A stretch of DNA of 64,000 bases from Lumbricus terrestris (taxonomy: Eukaryota; Annelida; Clitellata; Crassiclitellata; Lumbricidae), in assembly GCA_949752735.1 (NCBI GenBank), contig OX457047.1, forward strand, positions 5,224,967 through 5,288,966. The letters are read 5' to 3'. A program made the position numbers and the translations under genes. The notes beneath the pieces are model-generated. The model saw nothing but the letters and a program-made list of their open reading frames with translations, was not told where the DNA came from and searched no databases. Numbering within the stretch: the first letter of the stretch is position 1; every line of letters begins with the position of its first letter. Of this stretch, positions 10,770 to 22,559 are shown in pieces.

Positions 10770-11830
10770 GAGATTTAAATTTTAAGGCACTGTCATAAAA
10801 ATTATAGCCTACTGTTCAATTTAAAAAGATGTTTGCTAAAATTGCTGAAATGGAACAGCTAATTTTGCGGGGTAAATATGGCTTTATAAATACTGAATAG
10901 AAGCATTTGCTTTCTTATGTCGTTGCATCTATTTGATTTCTGGCGCCGTTAACTGTCCCACTTGTCACAAGACGTCGCTAGACACTGCATCATGTTAACA
11001 ACATAATAATATGTCGTCCCTGTTAGTATTATCTACGTCAGCTCCGTTCTTTTCGAAGATCAGTTAATCAGTTAATACACAAGATGATTGTGCACTAATG
11101 GATTCTCTCATCTGCTAGAGATTCGCTTGTGTGCTAACAATGAATAGTCGCGTCCTCCAAGAGTTTCACTGTCGAGCTGTTGCGTTGGACGAATCCAACA
11201 TTCATCGTCTTTTACTACGAATAATTATCTTGGCAGGAGTATAACGTTGGCATTTATTCTTACGAGTACATCTTTAACAGGACAAAATGGTTACTCAGGA
11301 ACCATTTTCTTTTAACATTTAACATTAGCAACCAGACATGTCTATGACTCCCGCTACTTTATTTTTTTACATTATTGTTACTGTCTCTCTCTCATTTCCT
11401 TTCATTCCTTTCGGAACATCGGGCGACAAGATTTCTCCATTATTGTTACTACACTTTATTATTATTTCTGTGTTCAATTTTACATTTTTGACATACAACC
11501 GGGTGCTGTATGTCACCAGGAATTGTGTGATTTTCAATTAACGATTATACACTTTATTTGAGTATTATTATACTCTAGAGGGGGAAATTTATTCTAGGAC
11601 AAATCCGTCGGGGATAATCTGTTTCAAAATAAATTCTCCGATGAGCTTTAAGGATGGACATATCTCTGTAACAAGATACAAAAATGGGCTTAAGAAACTG
11701 CTGGCCAAGGTGAGAGCCAAGCAAGATGAACTGCATCGTATCTGGAATCATTGAGAATCCACTGTATGAAACCTATGCAGTGACATAGCAAAAACCTATT
11801 CATGCATCTGGAGTTTAACGACGGTTTATG
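10770..11830. other. No gene seen
   Basis: Mixed AT-rich sequence with several short frames that show no recognisable composition or motif. No terminal repeats were found. Confidence 0.4.
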
Positions 11831-11833
11831 ACA

Positions 11834-12270
11834 TCAGAACGGAAAAATCACGGAATTGTAAAGGTAGCGAGGCGCTTGACCCAAAAACATCTTATAGGTA
11901 AGAAAAAGAATTTTATATTGAATCCGGGCAGTCAAAGGAAGCCAGTGAAGGTGCTCAGTCATGAAAGTCGAAATGTGAGAGAAACGAGGAAGGCGGGCAA
12001 TCAAACGTGCAGATGCATTAAGTACCGATTGAAGAGGAGCCAGGCGGAGTTTAGGTAGGCCAATGAGTAACGAGTTACAATAGTCAATGCGGGAACAGAT
12101 GAAGGCATGGACCATAGAAGAAAAAATCGATGAAGAGACAGATCGCCTAATGGCACGTAAACGTCGCAGATGATAGAAACTGGACCGAGAAATATTAGAA
12201 ATATGTGTAGAGAAGGAAAGAGTATTGTCAATAGTAACACCCAGGTCACGGACATTTAGTTTTAGGCTAA
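11834..12270 (-). pseudogene. CR1/L2-like LINE RT C-terminal fragment
   Basis: The minus-strand frame 12115-11834 reads HAFICSRIDYCNSLLIGLP and ARLIARLPRFSHIS, then HWLPLTARIQYKI: the thumb/C-terminal region of CR1/L2-type reverse transcriptases. Upstream (12260-12116) another frame supplies the preceding VRDLG/YHLRRL-type block. It is 5' truncated and frameshifted. Confidence 0.8.
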
Positions 12271-12379
12271 TAGTTACCTATAACTGATATTAAATTAGTT
12301 ATCAAATTATTTTAAAATGTACTCACATTGCATTGTGTGTTGGATTGATGTGGGTTCCTTGATTTGATGTGATTTTATA

Positions 12380-12425
12380 AATATTATTATAATAATAATA
12401 ATAAAAATAACAATAATAATAATAA
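12380..12425. repeat. AT-rich (ATA/AAT)n microsatellite
   Basis: A short imperfect run of TAATAA units next to the LINE fragment. Confidence 0.8.
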
Positions 12426-12636
12426 AACCTTTTACTATTTGTTGCTTTTAAAGCATGAGGGATCATATATTACACATTGAGCGCTAAAAAACAAAAAAAC
12501 GAGAACCATAAATTCCAATTCTGTATAAAAAATATTTATGATAATAATAATTTCATGTGGAGCTTGAATTGCATTCATTCTTGCCAGATCACACGAGTCG
12601 CGAGCGCGCGATGTAACATTATTACCGTCATCATCA

Positions 12637-12800
12637 TTGCCACCACCACCACCACCGCCGCCGCCACCACCACCATCACCACAACCACCACCACAACCAC
12701 CACCACCACCACCACCATCACCGCCGCCGCCGCCGCCGCCACCACCACAACCACCACCACCACCACCACCATCACCGTCACCATGACCACCACCACCATC
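12637..12800. repeat. (CCA/CCG)n microsatellite
   Basis: Imperfect CCA repeat with CCG, CAT and CAA interruptions. It opens frames in all directions; those frames are artefacts of the repeat. Confidence 0.95.
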
Positions 12801-12918
12801 ATCATTATTATTATTAATATTTTGCAATTATTACGGCGGCCTTGTGGTTTGCAAACACATTACTTGCCCATCTTACATGGTGGGTCTTTCTAAATGACAT
12901 TACCTTTCAGCGTCAACT

Positions 12919-12957
12919 CTTATATAATTTCACGGAGTAAATATTTAAAGGTGTCTT
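12919..12957 (-). promoter_or_regulatory. snRNA-type PSE + TATA promoter, minus strand
   Basis: AAGACACCTTTAAAT (12957 to 12943), a 16-bp spacer, TATATAAG ending near 12919. No family X core follows to the left. Confidence 0.7.
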
Positions 12958-12959
12958 GT

Positions 12960-13395
12960 TATGAAGTTTGTCAAGTTTTTACCCTCATTTTCGATTACAC
13001 AAAAGTTATAATGTACTACATTTTGCGCCAGATTTGTACCAAATAAACCAACGAGTTAAGATTGTTTTTTCGATATCTATTTATTTAGACTGAATCTTGT
13101 GATCCAGATAATTTGTAATGCTTTGCAAATCGTCCTATTTGTAAAGGTTTTTTGGTAAGGCATCCAGTCGAAAGTATATCTCGATTATGACCACGAGGCG
13201 AAGACTATGTTCTGTATGTGTAATGGGTTGGAAAATGTCATAATAATCTTCGATAGATTTTTCAGACGGATGAAACGCATGAAACATTATTGATAATTTT
13301 GTAATGCTTTATTACACACACAACAGACAGCCTGCAACTTCTTCAACCAAAATAGTGGATGGACAACGTGACTGGTGGCGGCATTTTTTGTCTAA
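12960..13395. other. No gene seen
   Basis: Unremarkable AT-rich DNA. A PSE-like GTGACACCTCTAAAT at 13428-13414 (minus) has only a weak TATTAGA at the right distance, so it is not counted as a promoter. Confidence 0.4.
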
Positions 13396-13466
13396 TAGCT
13401 GAGAAAACTTTAGATTTAGAGGTGTCACAAACAGCGTAATGATCTCAATACGAGCTATTATAGGAA

Positions 13467-14610
13467 GTGCTTAATGCTCATATAAATGGATGTTCTTTCC
13501 TCTCTGATCGCTCTGTATCTGTGATCTTTGGATCCACACGCTCCTCCTGGACCTTTGTTCCCTACGGCCTGCCTCAAGGCTCTGTCCTGGCGCCGCTTCT
13601 ATACATCCTATATACTGCTGATCTATTGAACCTATTATCCCGCAAGGGTGCCTCTGCTCATCAATACGCTGATGATACACAAGCATTTGTCCACGGTTCT
13701 CCCAGTGCTGCCTCTTCACTGGTTGCAACTATCCTTGACGCCACTATGGAACTGAACCAATGGATGTCTTCTAACCGTCTTCGCCTTAACTCTGATAAAA
13801 CCCAATTCATCTGGCTTGGTGGTAGAGTCCAGCTCGCCAAGATTGATATGGAGCTCCTCAGCACGTTGTACCCAGATATCCAATTTTCTCCAACTGTTCG
13901 TGATCTGGGTTTTACTCTGGATCCAATTCTTTCTCTTACTGATCATGTTAACCGAATCTCTCGAACATGTTTCTATCACTTGCGACAATTGCGTACTATC
14001 CGCCACTCACTCTCCCTTCAAGCGGTCAAGGCGCTTGTTCATGCTTTGATTTGCTCTAGAGTTGACTTTGGAAACTCTGCCTATGCTGGTCTCTCCTCTC
14101 TTAACCTCTCTAAGCTTCAGTCTATTCTTAATGCTGCTGCCCGCTTAATTGCTGGTCTTCCAAAATTCTCTCACATATCTGATTTTATTCGGGACACTCT
14201 TCATTGGCTTCCTGTACCTCAGCGTATTGAGTTCAAGATCCTGACTCTTATGCGCAACTCTCTTCTCGGGGTAGCCCCCTCTTATCTTCGGACACTGTGT
14301 AACTTGGTCTCCACTCTTCCTGGCCGCTCTGCCCTTCGATCTGCTGCCAATGGCCTTCTAGTTGTGCCGCGCATGCGTGGAGCTACGGCCCAGTCCAGAA
14401 GCTTCGCATATCTTGGTCCTACTTGTTGGAACCGCCTTCCTCACAAGCTCCGTTCTGAGCTTCTTGGCCTTTCTCTTCCCCTGTTCCGTAAACGTCTGAA
14501 AACTATACTATTTGTTAGCGGTGAGCACTAGCTTGGGTCGGGAGCGCCACTGAATCTGTGAGCGGCGCTATATAGATGTTCAATTACTATTACTATTACT
14601 ATTACTATAA
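13467..14610 (+). pseudogene. CR1/L2-like LINE (LINE-B), 5'-truncated RT with tail
   Basis: A 354-codon open frame (13467-14531) begins inside the RT domain. It has VPYGLPQGSVLAPLL (motif B'), HQYADDTQAF (catalytic YADD), WMSSNRLRLNSDKTQ and the C-terminal block VVPRMRGATAQSRSFA, ending at KTILF. The first third of the RT and the whole endonuclease are missing, typical of 5' truncation. The 3' tail has GGGAGCGCCACTG and GGCGCTATATAGATG, then an (ATTACT)-like repeat. This tail consensus recurs in LINE ends and SINEs throughout the window. Confidence 0.9.
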
Positions 14611-14668
14611 ATATTTTTTCCAATACGTCGATTCCAAACCGGTTGTATCATGTTGGATGAAATAAACA

Positions 14669-14926
14669 TGCGCGTGGGGCGCGGTGGGGTAGTGGTGGCG
14701 TCGTCGCCTTGAAGCCGGAAGGTTCGAGGTTCGAATCCACCTCGCCGCGTAAGGACCTTGGGCAAGTCCTTCACTCACAATTGCTCAGCGCTTCGGCGTG
14801 AAACTCTGATGCAGTGTCCGCTCTGCATTCGGGAGCGCCTCTGAGTAGAGAGAGAGAGCTTGAAGGGGCGCTATAACAAGTGCACATACATACATACATA
14901 CATACATACATACATACATACATAAA
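14669..14926 (+). mobile_element. tRNA-derived SINE with LINE-B-type tail
   Basis: An A-box-like GGTGGGGTAGTGGTGG lies near 14684 and a B box GGTTCGAATCC lies at 14729-14740, giving an internal Pol III promoter. The body continues ACCTTGGGCAAGTCC and ends GGGAGCGCCTCTGAGTAG, GGGGCGCTATA, then (CATA)n. The 3' part matches the LINE-B tail, consistent with mobilisation by the CR1/L2-like machinery. Confidence 0.85.
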
Positions 14927-15044
14927 AAGGCGGATATTTTTTCGTCTGTAGGTGGTTTTGTATAACAGGATACTGTTTGGCATGTTAAAAGATGATTCCT
15001 GCGTTTGAGATGGCGATGAGAGCGAAGGGAAATCTCTACCATTT

Positions 15045-15125
15045 ACAGAGGCGTAGCTACCGCCCTCCGTACCTTCCGACCGGAGGGGACCCGCAAAAAG
15101 GGGCCCCGAAAGTGGCAAAAATGTA
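15045..15125. mobile_element. TE end fragment (CAGAGGCGTAGC)
   Basis: AGAGGCGTAGCTACCG followed by GGGGACCC/GGGGCCCC strings looks like one end of a DNA-transposon MITE. The matching opposite end was not found. Confidence 0.35.
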
Positions 15126-15139
15126 AGGTGTAGCTATAG

Positions 15140-16068
15140 GTGACATTTATTGACGTTGTTGCACAATCCATGTTCGAAAGCACTGTTAGAAAGACTTCAG
15201 CAGCAGCAAGTGGTGCCTGGATGTCATCCAATCGCCTCAGGTTAAATCCTGGTAAAACACAATTTATTTGGGTTGGCAGTCGTGTGCAAGTTTCTAAAAT
15301 TGATATGCAAAATCTGCAACATTGCTTTCCTGGCATGACTTTTTCTACCACTGTGCGTGATTTGGGTGTGACCTTGGACCAGGAATTGACCCTTTCTGAT
15401 CACGTGAGGAATGTTTGTCGCACTTGCTTCTACCATCTTCGTCAAATTCGCTCGGTACGCCGCTCACTTACAACCAAAGCTGCCACTACTCTGATGCATG
15501 CATTTATATGCACGAGAGTTGACTATGGTAGTGCCATCTATGCGGGCTTAACACTTTCACGCATTAATAAGTTGCAATCTGTCCTTAGTGCTGCGGCCCG
15601 CCTGATTGGCGGCATACCAAAGTTTGGGCATATATCAAGTTTTATTCGGGAAGAACTGCACTGGTTGCCAATGCAAAAACGTATTGAGTTTAAGATTTTA
15701 ATGTTCATGCGCAATTGCCTAGCAGGCCAAGCTCCGATCTATCTTATGGAACTCTGTGTACCTGTGCTGTCCATCCCAGGCCGTAGATTCCTTCGCTCTG
15801 CTACGCATGGTGACCTGGTTGTCCTTAGGGCTCGATCTTCCACAGTGCTACATAGAAGCTTTGCTATGGTTGGCCCGTCTTTCTGGAATAAGTTACCTAT
15901 TATTCTCCGCAATGAACTTCTTTGTATTTCTTTGCCCCTTTTCCGCAAGCGTTTGAAAACCATTCTCTTTGATTGTGGTTAGGTGTCAGGTCGGGAGCGC
16001 CTCTGAGGAGTTCTCTTTAAGTGGCGCTATATAAATGTACGATTACAATTACAATTACAATTACAATT
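15140..16068 (+). pseudogene. CR1/L2-like LINE, RT C-terminal copy
   Basis: An open frame of 280 codons. The first about 25 residues do not match, then WMSSNRLRLNPGKTQ through HALICTR-like, HWLPMQKRIEFKI and SFAMVGPSFWNKLP to KTILF, parallel to LINE-B. The RT catalytic YADD region is absent because of truncation or deletion before residue 27. The tail GGTCGGGAGCGCCTCTGAGG, then GGCGCTATATAAATG, then (ATTAC)n ends it. It is a diverged relative of LINE-B, not a recent duplicate. Confidence 0.85.
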
Positions 16069-16227
16069 AAGTATCAAAAGCATGTGCACTGCAGGTCTAT
16101 TTAGGCTATACATAATATGAACACCCATTATAATTTTATTGTATAAATATAAATAGGCCTACCGCATCTCAACTTGTGCATTGTAAGGGTCCTATGAGTT
16201 AACGTTTGAACGCAGTATTATACTGGA

Positions 16228-16408
16228 TTAAAAAAAAATCCATTTTCGCCGCAAAAATTTCTGACGACCTTTTTTTCTTTCTTTTTTTTAGTCGTCAGCC
16301 CAAAATCGTGGATATTTCACTCAAAAAATTTCGGATGGCCCTTTTTTTAGAGGGGGCTGAGCCTCTTATAGGGGGCTTAGCCCCCCAGTCCCCCTAGCGC
16401 CGCCACTG
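16228..16408. mobile_element. Right half of a hAT MITE (GCCGCCACTG family)
   Basis: It ends TAGCGCCGCCACTG at 16408 and contains GACGACCTTTTTTTCTTT and TTTTTTTAGTCGTC blocks, as do other MITEs of this type (24701, 36835). The left end and TSD were not found. Confidence 0.6.
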
Positions 16409-16409
16409 C

Positions 16410-16850
16410 TGGTGCCTGCGATTGACTTTCGAGTTAAAAGTTTGGAATTACGATCAAAATATAGTTAGTCTAACTATATGACTAAAGAGGGAGCATGAAT
16501 GAGTAGCTGAATGAGAAATGGTGTCAATTTTCTAGAGGGCAAGTGGACGTATCGCACCCATTCAGGAATATGCTTTTTAACTACTACTTTTAGATTTTTT
16601 AAAACAACTTTCTTCACACTAAAGAAACTATTCATATTAAAAATTATAAGAAGATGACACTGAGAAATATGCACTAAAAGCGCTATACGAAAAATACCCA
16701 TGCATCTTCCTAATTTGCTGCTTTGCATTTTTCAACCTCTTGCAACAAAAATGTAACCGTGACCATAGTGTTTTGCCCCCTCCTGCAAACATTTCTGCGG
16801 GCGTCTATGAAGACAAGACAAGAAAGGCCGAACAATGAGTGATTCAATGG
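16410..16850. other. No gene seen
   Basis: Unremarkable; no feature supported. Confidence 0.4.
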
Positions 16851-16857
16851 ACTCTTT

Positions 16858-16896
16858 TCGACACCTTTAATAAATTTATCACAGTCTTATATGTAT
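16858..16896 (+). promoter_or_regulatory. snRNA-type PSE + TATA promoter
   Basis: TCGACACCTTTAATA at 16858-16872, 15-bp spacer, TATATGTATA at 16888. No family X core follows. Confidence 0.65.
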
Positions 16897-17044
16897 ACAA
16901 GCGTTTTGCCCACCATCTTTAACTATTTCAAAGATTATATTGCATCATTTAATCGGTTTCGTATCATGAGCGAGGGCTAACACAATTCGTGCAATTTTGA
17001 CTATTATGATAATAATAACTTAAATTTTTATATAATTGTTATCA

Positions 17045-17321
17045 TAGTTATCGTCGCAATCGTCATCATCATCGTTATTATCACCGTTATAATCACCGTC
17101 ATTATCATCATCATCATCATCATCGTCGTCGTCGTCGTCGCCCTCCTCATCATCGTTACCCTCCTCTCCTCATCATCATCGTTATCGTCATCGTCATCGT
17201 CATAATCAATATCATCATCATCATCATCGTCGTCGTCGTCGTCGCCCTCCTCATCATCGTTACCCTCCTCTCCTCATCATCATCGTTATCGTCATCGTCA
17301 TCGTCATAATCAATATCGTCA

Positions 17322-17356
<35 letters not shown>

Positions 17357-17372
17357 CTCGTCCTCGTCGTCG

Positions 17373-17404
<32 letters not shown>

Positions 17405-17412
17405 ACCATCAC

Positions 17413-17450
<38 letters not shown>

Positions 17451-17567
17451 CCGTCGTCGTCGTCGTCGTCATCGTCATCGTCATCGTCATCATCATGATC
17501 ATCATCGTCATCGTCATCGTCAACGTCATCGTCATCGTCATCGTCAACGTCATCGTCATCGTCATCG

Positions 17568-17662
<95 letters not shown>

Positions 17663-17665
17663 GTA
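17045..17665. repeat. (CAT/CGT)n trinucleotide microsatellite
   Basis: About 600 bp of ATC/GTC repeats, with an internal duplicated segment: the TCGCCCTCCTCATCATCGTT block occurs at about 17137 and 17241. The final about 95 bp is nearly pure ATC. The Met-rich frames here are repeat artefacts. Confidence 0.97.
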
Positions 17666-17679
17666 ATTGCAGGGAACTC

Positions 17680-18240
17680 AATTATTTTTGTGGACTTCTT
17701 AAAAAACAAGAAGTGACACTCATAAAGCAGTACTCAGTGAAATCTCGGAAGAATATAAATAAAAGTCTTCCTCTTGTTTTCCCTCCATTCTTCCTTTGCT
17801 GTCTAACAATGGTATAACCTCTCAAAATACTGCCAATCCAGTTTCTCTGCCGTCCTCGCATTGTCTCCAGCATTGATATTTTCTTGCCCCGCCCTCTGAT
17901 GAAATTGCGACGCTTAAAAACCTCTTTATTGGAACGGCATAATTATTGTAGGCAATCCATCCATCCCTTGCATTTAGACACTTTTAAAATCGCTATTAGT
18001 GTAGGGTCTCTGTTCAAACTTTAAACACCAGCGGTTCATTTATTATTATTCAACAGTTTAACGACATCATATAACTACAATGGTTGTTGACGTCTTTAAA
18101 GTTTGATGTATTGCAGCTCACTTTTGTTTAACTGTTCAGCAGTTTCTGTTTGTACTTTCATTTTCTTTGTTTCTTTCCTTTTTGTTCTTTTTGTTCTTTT
18201 CTTTTCTTTTCTTCCTGAATTTGACTAACCAGTTCATTGA
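17680..18240. other. No gene seen; decayed PSE-like box
   Basis: TAGACACTTTTAAAA at 17975-17989 matches the PSE but no TATA-like sequence lies at the expected distance. The rest is AT-rich with a T/C-rich run near 18160-18215. Confidence 0.4.
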
Positions 18241-18249
18241 CAATAATAC

Positions 18250-18289
18250 TTATATATACCGTAAGTATCAATCGATTTAAAGGTGTCTT
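18250..18289 (-). promoter_or_regulatory. snRNA-type PSE + TATA promoter, minus strand
   Basis: AAGACACCTTTAAAT (18289 to 18275), a 16-bp spacer, TATATATAAG ending near 18249. The predicted start is near 18229, running left into an A/G-rich (minus-strand) run. Confidence 0.72.
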
Positions 18290-18309
18290 ATGCTATCATT
18301 ATATTGACC

Positions 18310-18640
18310 ATCCCATAATAATAATTTATTTCAGAAATTTATATAGCGCCTCTTCAAGGTAGGCTACTCAGAAGCGCTCCCGGCCCAGCCACGGCTAAAT
18401 AAAACAGTTTTTAGGTTCTTAAGGAACAGAGCGGAGTGACCCCTGGGAATTAAGCGCAGTGTAACAGGGAGACCATTCCAAGCTGTAGGACCTGCAACAG
18501 AGAATGAACGACACTGTCGGATAGCAGTCCGTGAGCGGGGAACCAGAAGCTCAGCGTGGTTCGCCGATCGAAGGGTCGATCGACGCTGAACTCCCAAGGT
18601 GGAACAACAGAATTCTCGAAGGTAGGGTGGAGCTAGTCCT
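18310..18640 (-). pseudogene. CR1/L2-like LINE 3' end
   Basis: The minus-strand frame encodes STLRSANHAELLVPRSRTA and RSFSVAGPTAWNGLPVTLR, ending KTVLFSR: the far C-terminus of CR1/L2-like RT proteins. The tail (GGGAGCGCTTCTGAGTAG, GCGCTATATAAAT in minus orientation) follows. A short copy only. Confidence 0.8.
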
Positions 18641-18649
18641 TCAATGCAT

Positions 18650-19080
18650 TAATTATAATTATACTCTGGACCGGAGACGAGAGTCAACGACGCCAGTTCC
18701 TCCATCCCTCTCTGTCCCTTGCTCTCCTTACGCAATCCGTGCGTATTCCACGGATAAAATATATTCCTTTTTGAGAAATATATGCAATGATATTAGGACA
18801 TTTATGTATTATTTAACCGAAGTTGGATTTGACTATAAGGGGATTGGAGCAACGTCGCGATCTCTCGTAGCGGTATTGGATCGAATCTACTGTAAACTAT
18901 CACATAAGTAGGGGTCTCGAACTGAAATCCATTTTCTCCATACATCGTATGCTCGTAAAAGCATTTTTTTATTTTTACATTATTTCGTTTCGGAACGGGT
19001 GTGTGTTCAAACACCCAAAACAACCCTAGCTACGGCCTCGGTCATTGTACTTCATTGGACTAGCTAATGGTACCGCGTTT
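18650..19080. other. No gene seen; fragment of GGCCGTAGCTA MITE
   Basis: Mostly unique DNA. At about 18995-19045 the sequence GTTCAAACACCCAAAACAAC and CTAGCTACGGCC matches, inverted, the left part of the MITE at 39359. Confidence 0.45.
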
Positions 19081-19082
19081 TC

Positions 19083-19123
19083 CATATATATAGCGTACAT
19101 TTATTATGTTTTTAAGGTGTTTA
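19083..19123 (-). promoter_or_regulatory. snRNA-type PSE + TATA promoter, minus strand
   Basis: TAAACACCTTAAAAA (19123 to 19109), a 16-bp spacer, TATATATATGG ending near 19082. A transcript would run into the MITE fragment. Confidence 0.65.
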
Positions 19124-19384
19124 AGGAAAGCGTTAAAACTAGCTGGTAGTCTTGCCCGTCGTGTGAAAAATGGAATCTTTCCAATGCCACTAATATAAAC
19201 AGAAGGAATTCTGCCTTTGACTATCTAAGTCAGTGACACACTCACCTCTCTACTTGCTTACTTAGTTACGTGCCTAATTGTTAAGCAAAACTAGCATACG
19301 TATTCTCATGTGCTAACTAACCTGTATTTCACCCTAATCTATCCTTACCTTACTTACTGTAATTTAATTTGGATTTCTACCAAC

Positions 19385-19548
19385 GATTCCCATCTTAGCG
19401 GGACTTGTCCCTTTTGGTGTGCCTATTGCACCCATGTTGTTATTCTGTCTACTGTTTATGTGAATTTGCTTAATTTTGATTATGTTTAGAATTAGTGACA
19501 TGCATGTATGATTGTAATGGGATCAATAAAGAAATCTAATGTCTAATG
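19385..19548 (+). mobile_element. LINE 3' UTR fragment with AATAAA-like tail
   Basis: CTTAGCGGGACTTGTCCC and TTTGGTGTGCC resemble the sequence at 27210-27240, and both end with AATAAA-type signals and short tail repeats (TCTAATG here). Read as a LINE 3' end; clade unknown. Confidence 0.5.
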
Positions 19549-20040
19549 TCTGAAACGTCTGATGCCTGGGACGAGGGGAAACAATCTTCGTTCTGTTGCG
19601 CATCAGCGTTGTTAAACAGTAATTTTCCAATGTGCTTTGCAACCGATTGGTTCGCTGAATGATGAATAGTACAAAGCGATACTAAGCGTCTTCGTTCGAC
19701 ACCATTAAAATATGTGCCAATCATTGGTGGGCTATCCGTTTCCCGTCCTTCACCTCTTGCGGCTTGGTTGAGATTCCTTCGCGGGCGAACGACATTGTGT
19801 GGTAAAGTCTGATCAATATTATTTTGCTTGCTTCTACAAAACTTCCAGGCATGATTTTAATAATTATATAAATTAGATTGCCATTATCTAGTATCTACTG
19901 CATGGTTCCTTCGTCTTGTCATCATTCGGTTAAAGTATAGCAAGTAAATATGTGTCACTGTTAGCGAGATATTCATCCATTATGGCCTTCCGTGTTGTCA
20001 TCCCATTGTGTGAAGCATGCTATTATGAATCTACGACTAA
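19549..20040. other. No gene seen
   Basis: A PSE-like TTCGACACCATTAAA near 19696 lacks a TATA box at the right distance. Nothing else is supported. Confidence 0.4.
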
Positions 20041-20048
20041 TTATAGAT

Positions 20049-21122
20049 CAGTGCTGTCCAACCTTTTTGGTACCGCGGGCCGCAAAAGCAAGATTCTTGA
20101 AGCCGAGGGCCGCAACAGAAAACTAAAAGCAGTGGCTAAACTTTATTGATAATATATAATATTAACATTGAAACGAGTATTAAAATTTAATATGGAATGA
20201 TTATAATCTAGGCCTATCAATCTAACTATTTACATATGAAACTTATTTGCCACCGGCTCAAGATACATGATCAGAGATGCTCCAGACCCAGGAATGGCCA
20301 AAGAGCAATGGTCTTGAGCAGTTTATGGAAGAGTTGGACAAGTGCCGCAAGCATAATAATAAATGAATAATAGCATGTGGACTACACAAACCACGTTTGT
20401 CGTGCTTCACAATAGTTGAGCAACAAAATGTGCAAGGTGGCGTTTATCCCATGCAGCCTTGCACTCATTTTCGTCGCCCATACAGTTTAGCCAGCTCAAC
20501 TCTTCATTACGTCGAGCAGTCAATTTTTAGGCCAGGATCCACTTTATGACGGGCGAATTTCCATCCTCGCTCTAGCTTTCATAAAAATTCGTCGAAGCTG
20601 GAATCCCCGTCTAAAGAGCTAGTCGTCATAGTCGTCGGACCAGAAAGTGCAAAGACGTCGCCATTCGTCGGCATTGTGTCTCTTATCGATTGCGTCTTTC
20701 AAATCCTCAGAACTATAACTCGACTACCTCTCGAAAGAATGATCGTAGTCATTTTGCAGACGTGCTGTACTCTGTAGCTGACACATCCCAGGGACTGACT
20801 AAAAGTGAACGGTTTATGAGAGTTTGCGAGGTCCGTTTCCGGGTCGTGAGTTTGTAGACGTCGGATCCAGGTCGCCACATAAAATTATTATCTCCCTCAC
20901 CTTGCAGTAATAAGAGTTGCCAAAACCAGAAGTCGTGTACGTGTCAATCTCCAGATGGACTACGGAAACCTAACCCCAGGAAAAGAAAGAAGAGATTTAG
21001 TTTTCGGATTGGCCTTTCTGGTAGCATTGCAAAACTGCAAAAATTTAGTGAACCCGTGCGGGCCACTTGAAATCACCTCGCGGGCCGCATGCGGCCCGCG
21101 GGCCGCACGTTGGACAGCACTG
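20049..21122. mobile_element. 1074-bp non-autonomous hAT, copy 2
   Basis: Perfect TSD ttatagat at 20041-20048 and 21123-21130. Ends and length are as in the copy at 7204-8277. Near-identity of the two copies and intact TSDs point to very recent mobility. Confidence 0.95.
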
Positions 21123-21363
21123 TTATAGATGGTTGCGATAAATTGAATTGAGATAAAATAAACATGCACAGCTCTAAAGTCTACGACATTCACCTCTAAA
21201 AATTCGCTAAAACGTAAAATAATCCTAATGGAAAAATTAATAGCTTTAACCGATCCACATTGATGACGTAATGCATTGGTTTTCCAGGTCGTTCACTACA
21301 TCTCGGCAACAGTGTTGACTGTAGTGTCGGGTGACATCTCGCCCTTAATGATCCTGTCTGAGT

Positions 21364-21403
21364 TAGACACCTGTAGAATTATTAATCTCTAAACTATAAA
21401 AAG
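21364..21403 (+). promoter_or_regulatory. snRNA-type PSE + TATA promoter
   Basis: TAGACACCTGTAGAA at 21364-21378, a 16-bp spacer, TATAAAAAG at 21395. No family X core follows. Confidence 0.68.
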
Positions 21404-21504
21404 AGTCCCTCGCGTTAAATTTTCAGTGAAAAAATGTCCCACATAATCCTTGTCAAAAAGGTTACAAGTTACCCCTCCGCGCGCGCTGTTCTTATATTTC
21501 AGCA

Positions 21505-22135
21505 CTAGATGGGGTACCCGGCGTTGCCCGGGAAATTTAGGATTCGACCCGCCCCGGCCATAGCCCCACCACACCACAGCCCCACCACTCCGACCTCCAC
21601 CGGTACGCCACCCAAGAAATGTTGGTTTTCGTGGAAAGATTTCCTCAGCAAATTCCCCCCTTCCCCACCCCCTCACAAAACACGCCACCACTAACTCCGA
21701 CCTCCACCGGTACGCCACCAGTGAAATTTTGGTTCTCGAAAAAAAATTCCCCAAAAATAGAACACCCCCACCCCACAACACGCCACCACCCTCCTTCCCA
21801 CACCCAAAAATACGCCACCACTAACTCCGATCTCCACCGGAACGCCACGCGTGAAATTTTGGTTTTTGGGAAATTCCCCCCCCCCAATCCGCCCCCACCC
21901 TAGCCCCCTAGCTGGGATAGTCGGCGTTGACCGGGAAATTTAGGAATCGACCCGCTCCGGCCACAACCCCACCACACCCACACCACACTCCGACCTCCAC
22001 CGGAACGCCACCCGATAAATTTGGGTTTTCGGGAAACCCCCCTCCCCCGAAACCCCAAGTCCCCCCAAGAAGACACGTCGGCCTTGCGGGTCGCCGAGGT
22101 GTGTGTTTGGTGGAGGCTAGGTGGCCCGTGTAAAA
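21505..22135. repeat. GC-rich, C-rich repeat block
   Basis: Two diverged copies of a block starting CCCGGCGTTGCCCGGGAAAT (21518) and CGGCGTTGACCGGGAAAT (21921) are separated by several copies of CTCCGACCTCCACCGG with ACGCCACC. Overall C-richness differs sharply from the surroundings. I do not recognise the family; it may be the tail of a retroelement. Confidence 0.6.
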
Positions 22136-22139
22136 ATCC

Positions 22140-22301
22140 GTGTTATTATTGTTATTATTATTATTATCAGTTCTTTAAGTTATACACATCATAGTACAAT
22201 AATATTAGGATACTATCACAATATTATATTATAAAAGTTAATAATAAATTGTTGCAGTCTGATTATTATTACTACTATTATTAGTTATATTATTATTATC
22301 A

Positions 22302-22359
<58 letters not shown>
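22140..22359. repeat. AT-rich region ending in (ATT)n at the gap edge
   Basis: TTA/ATT repeats, with a pure ATT run from about 22302 to 22359 abutting the assembly gap. Confidence 0.95.
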
Positions 22360-22559
22360 NNNNNNNNNNNNNNNNNNNNNNNNNNNNNNNNNNNNNNNNN
22401 NNNNNNNNNNNNNNNNNNNNNNNNNNNNNNNNNNNNNNNNNNNNNNNNNNNNNNNNNNNNNNNNNNNNNNNNNNNNNNNNNNNNNNNNNNNNNNNNNNNN
22501 NNNNNNNNNNNNNNNNNNNNNNNNNNNNNNNNNNNNNNNNNNNNNNNNNNNNNNNNNNN
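22360..22559. other. Assembly gap, 200 N
   Basis: Exactly 200 N, the conventional size for an unknown-length gap. It lies between an ATT microsatellite and a minisatellite, so collapse is likely and the true distance is unknown. Confidence 1.

Noticed and set aside
12435..12893. Gly-, Val- or Thr-rich proteins at the CCA repeat
   Set aside because: Pure microsatellite translation in several frames.
17260..17716. Poly-Met / poly-Ile frames
   Set aside because: Translation of the ATC trinucleotide repeat.
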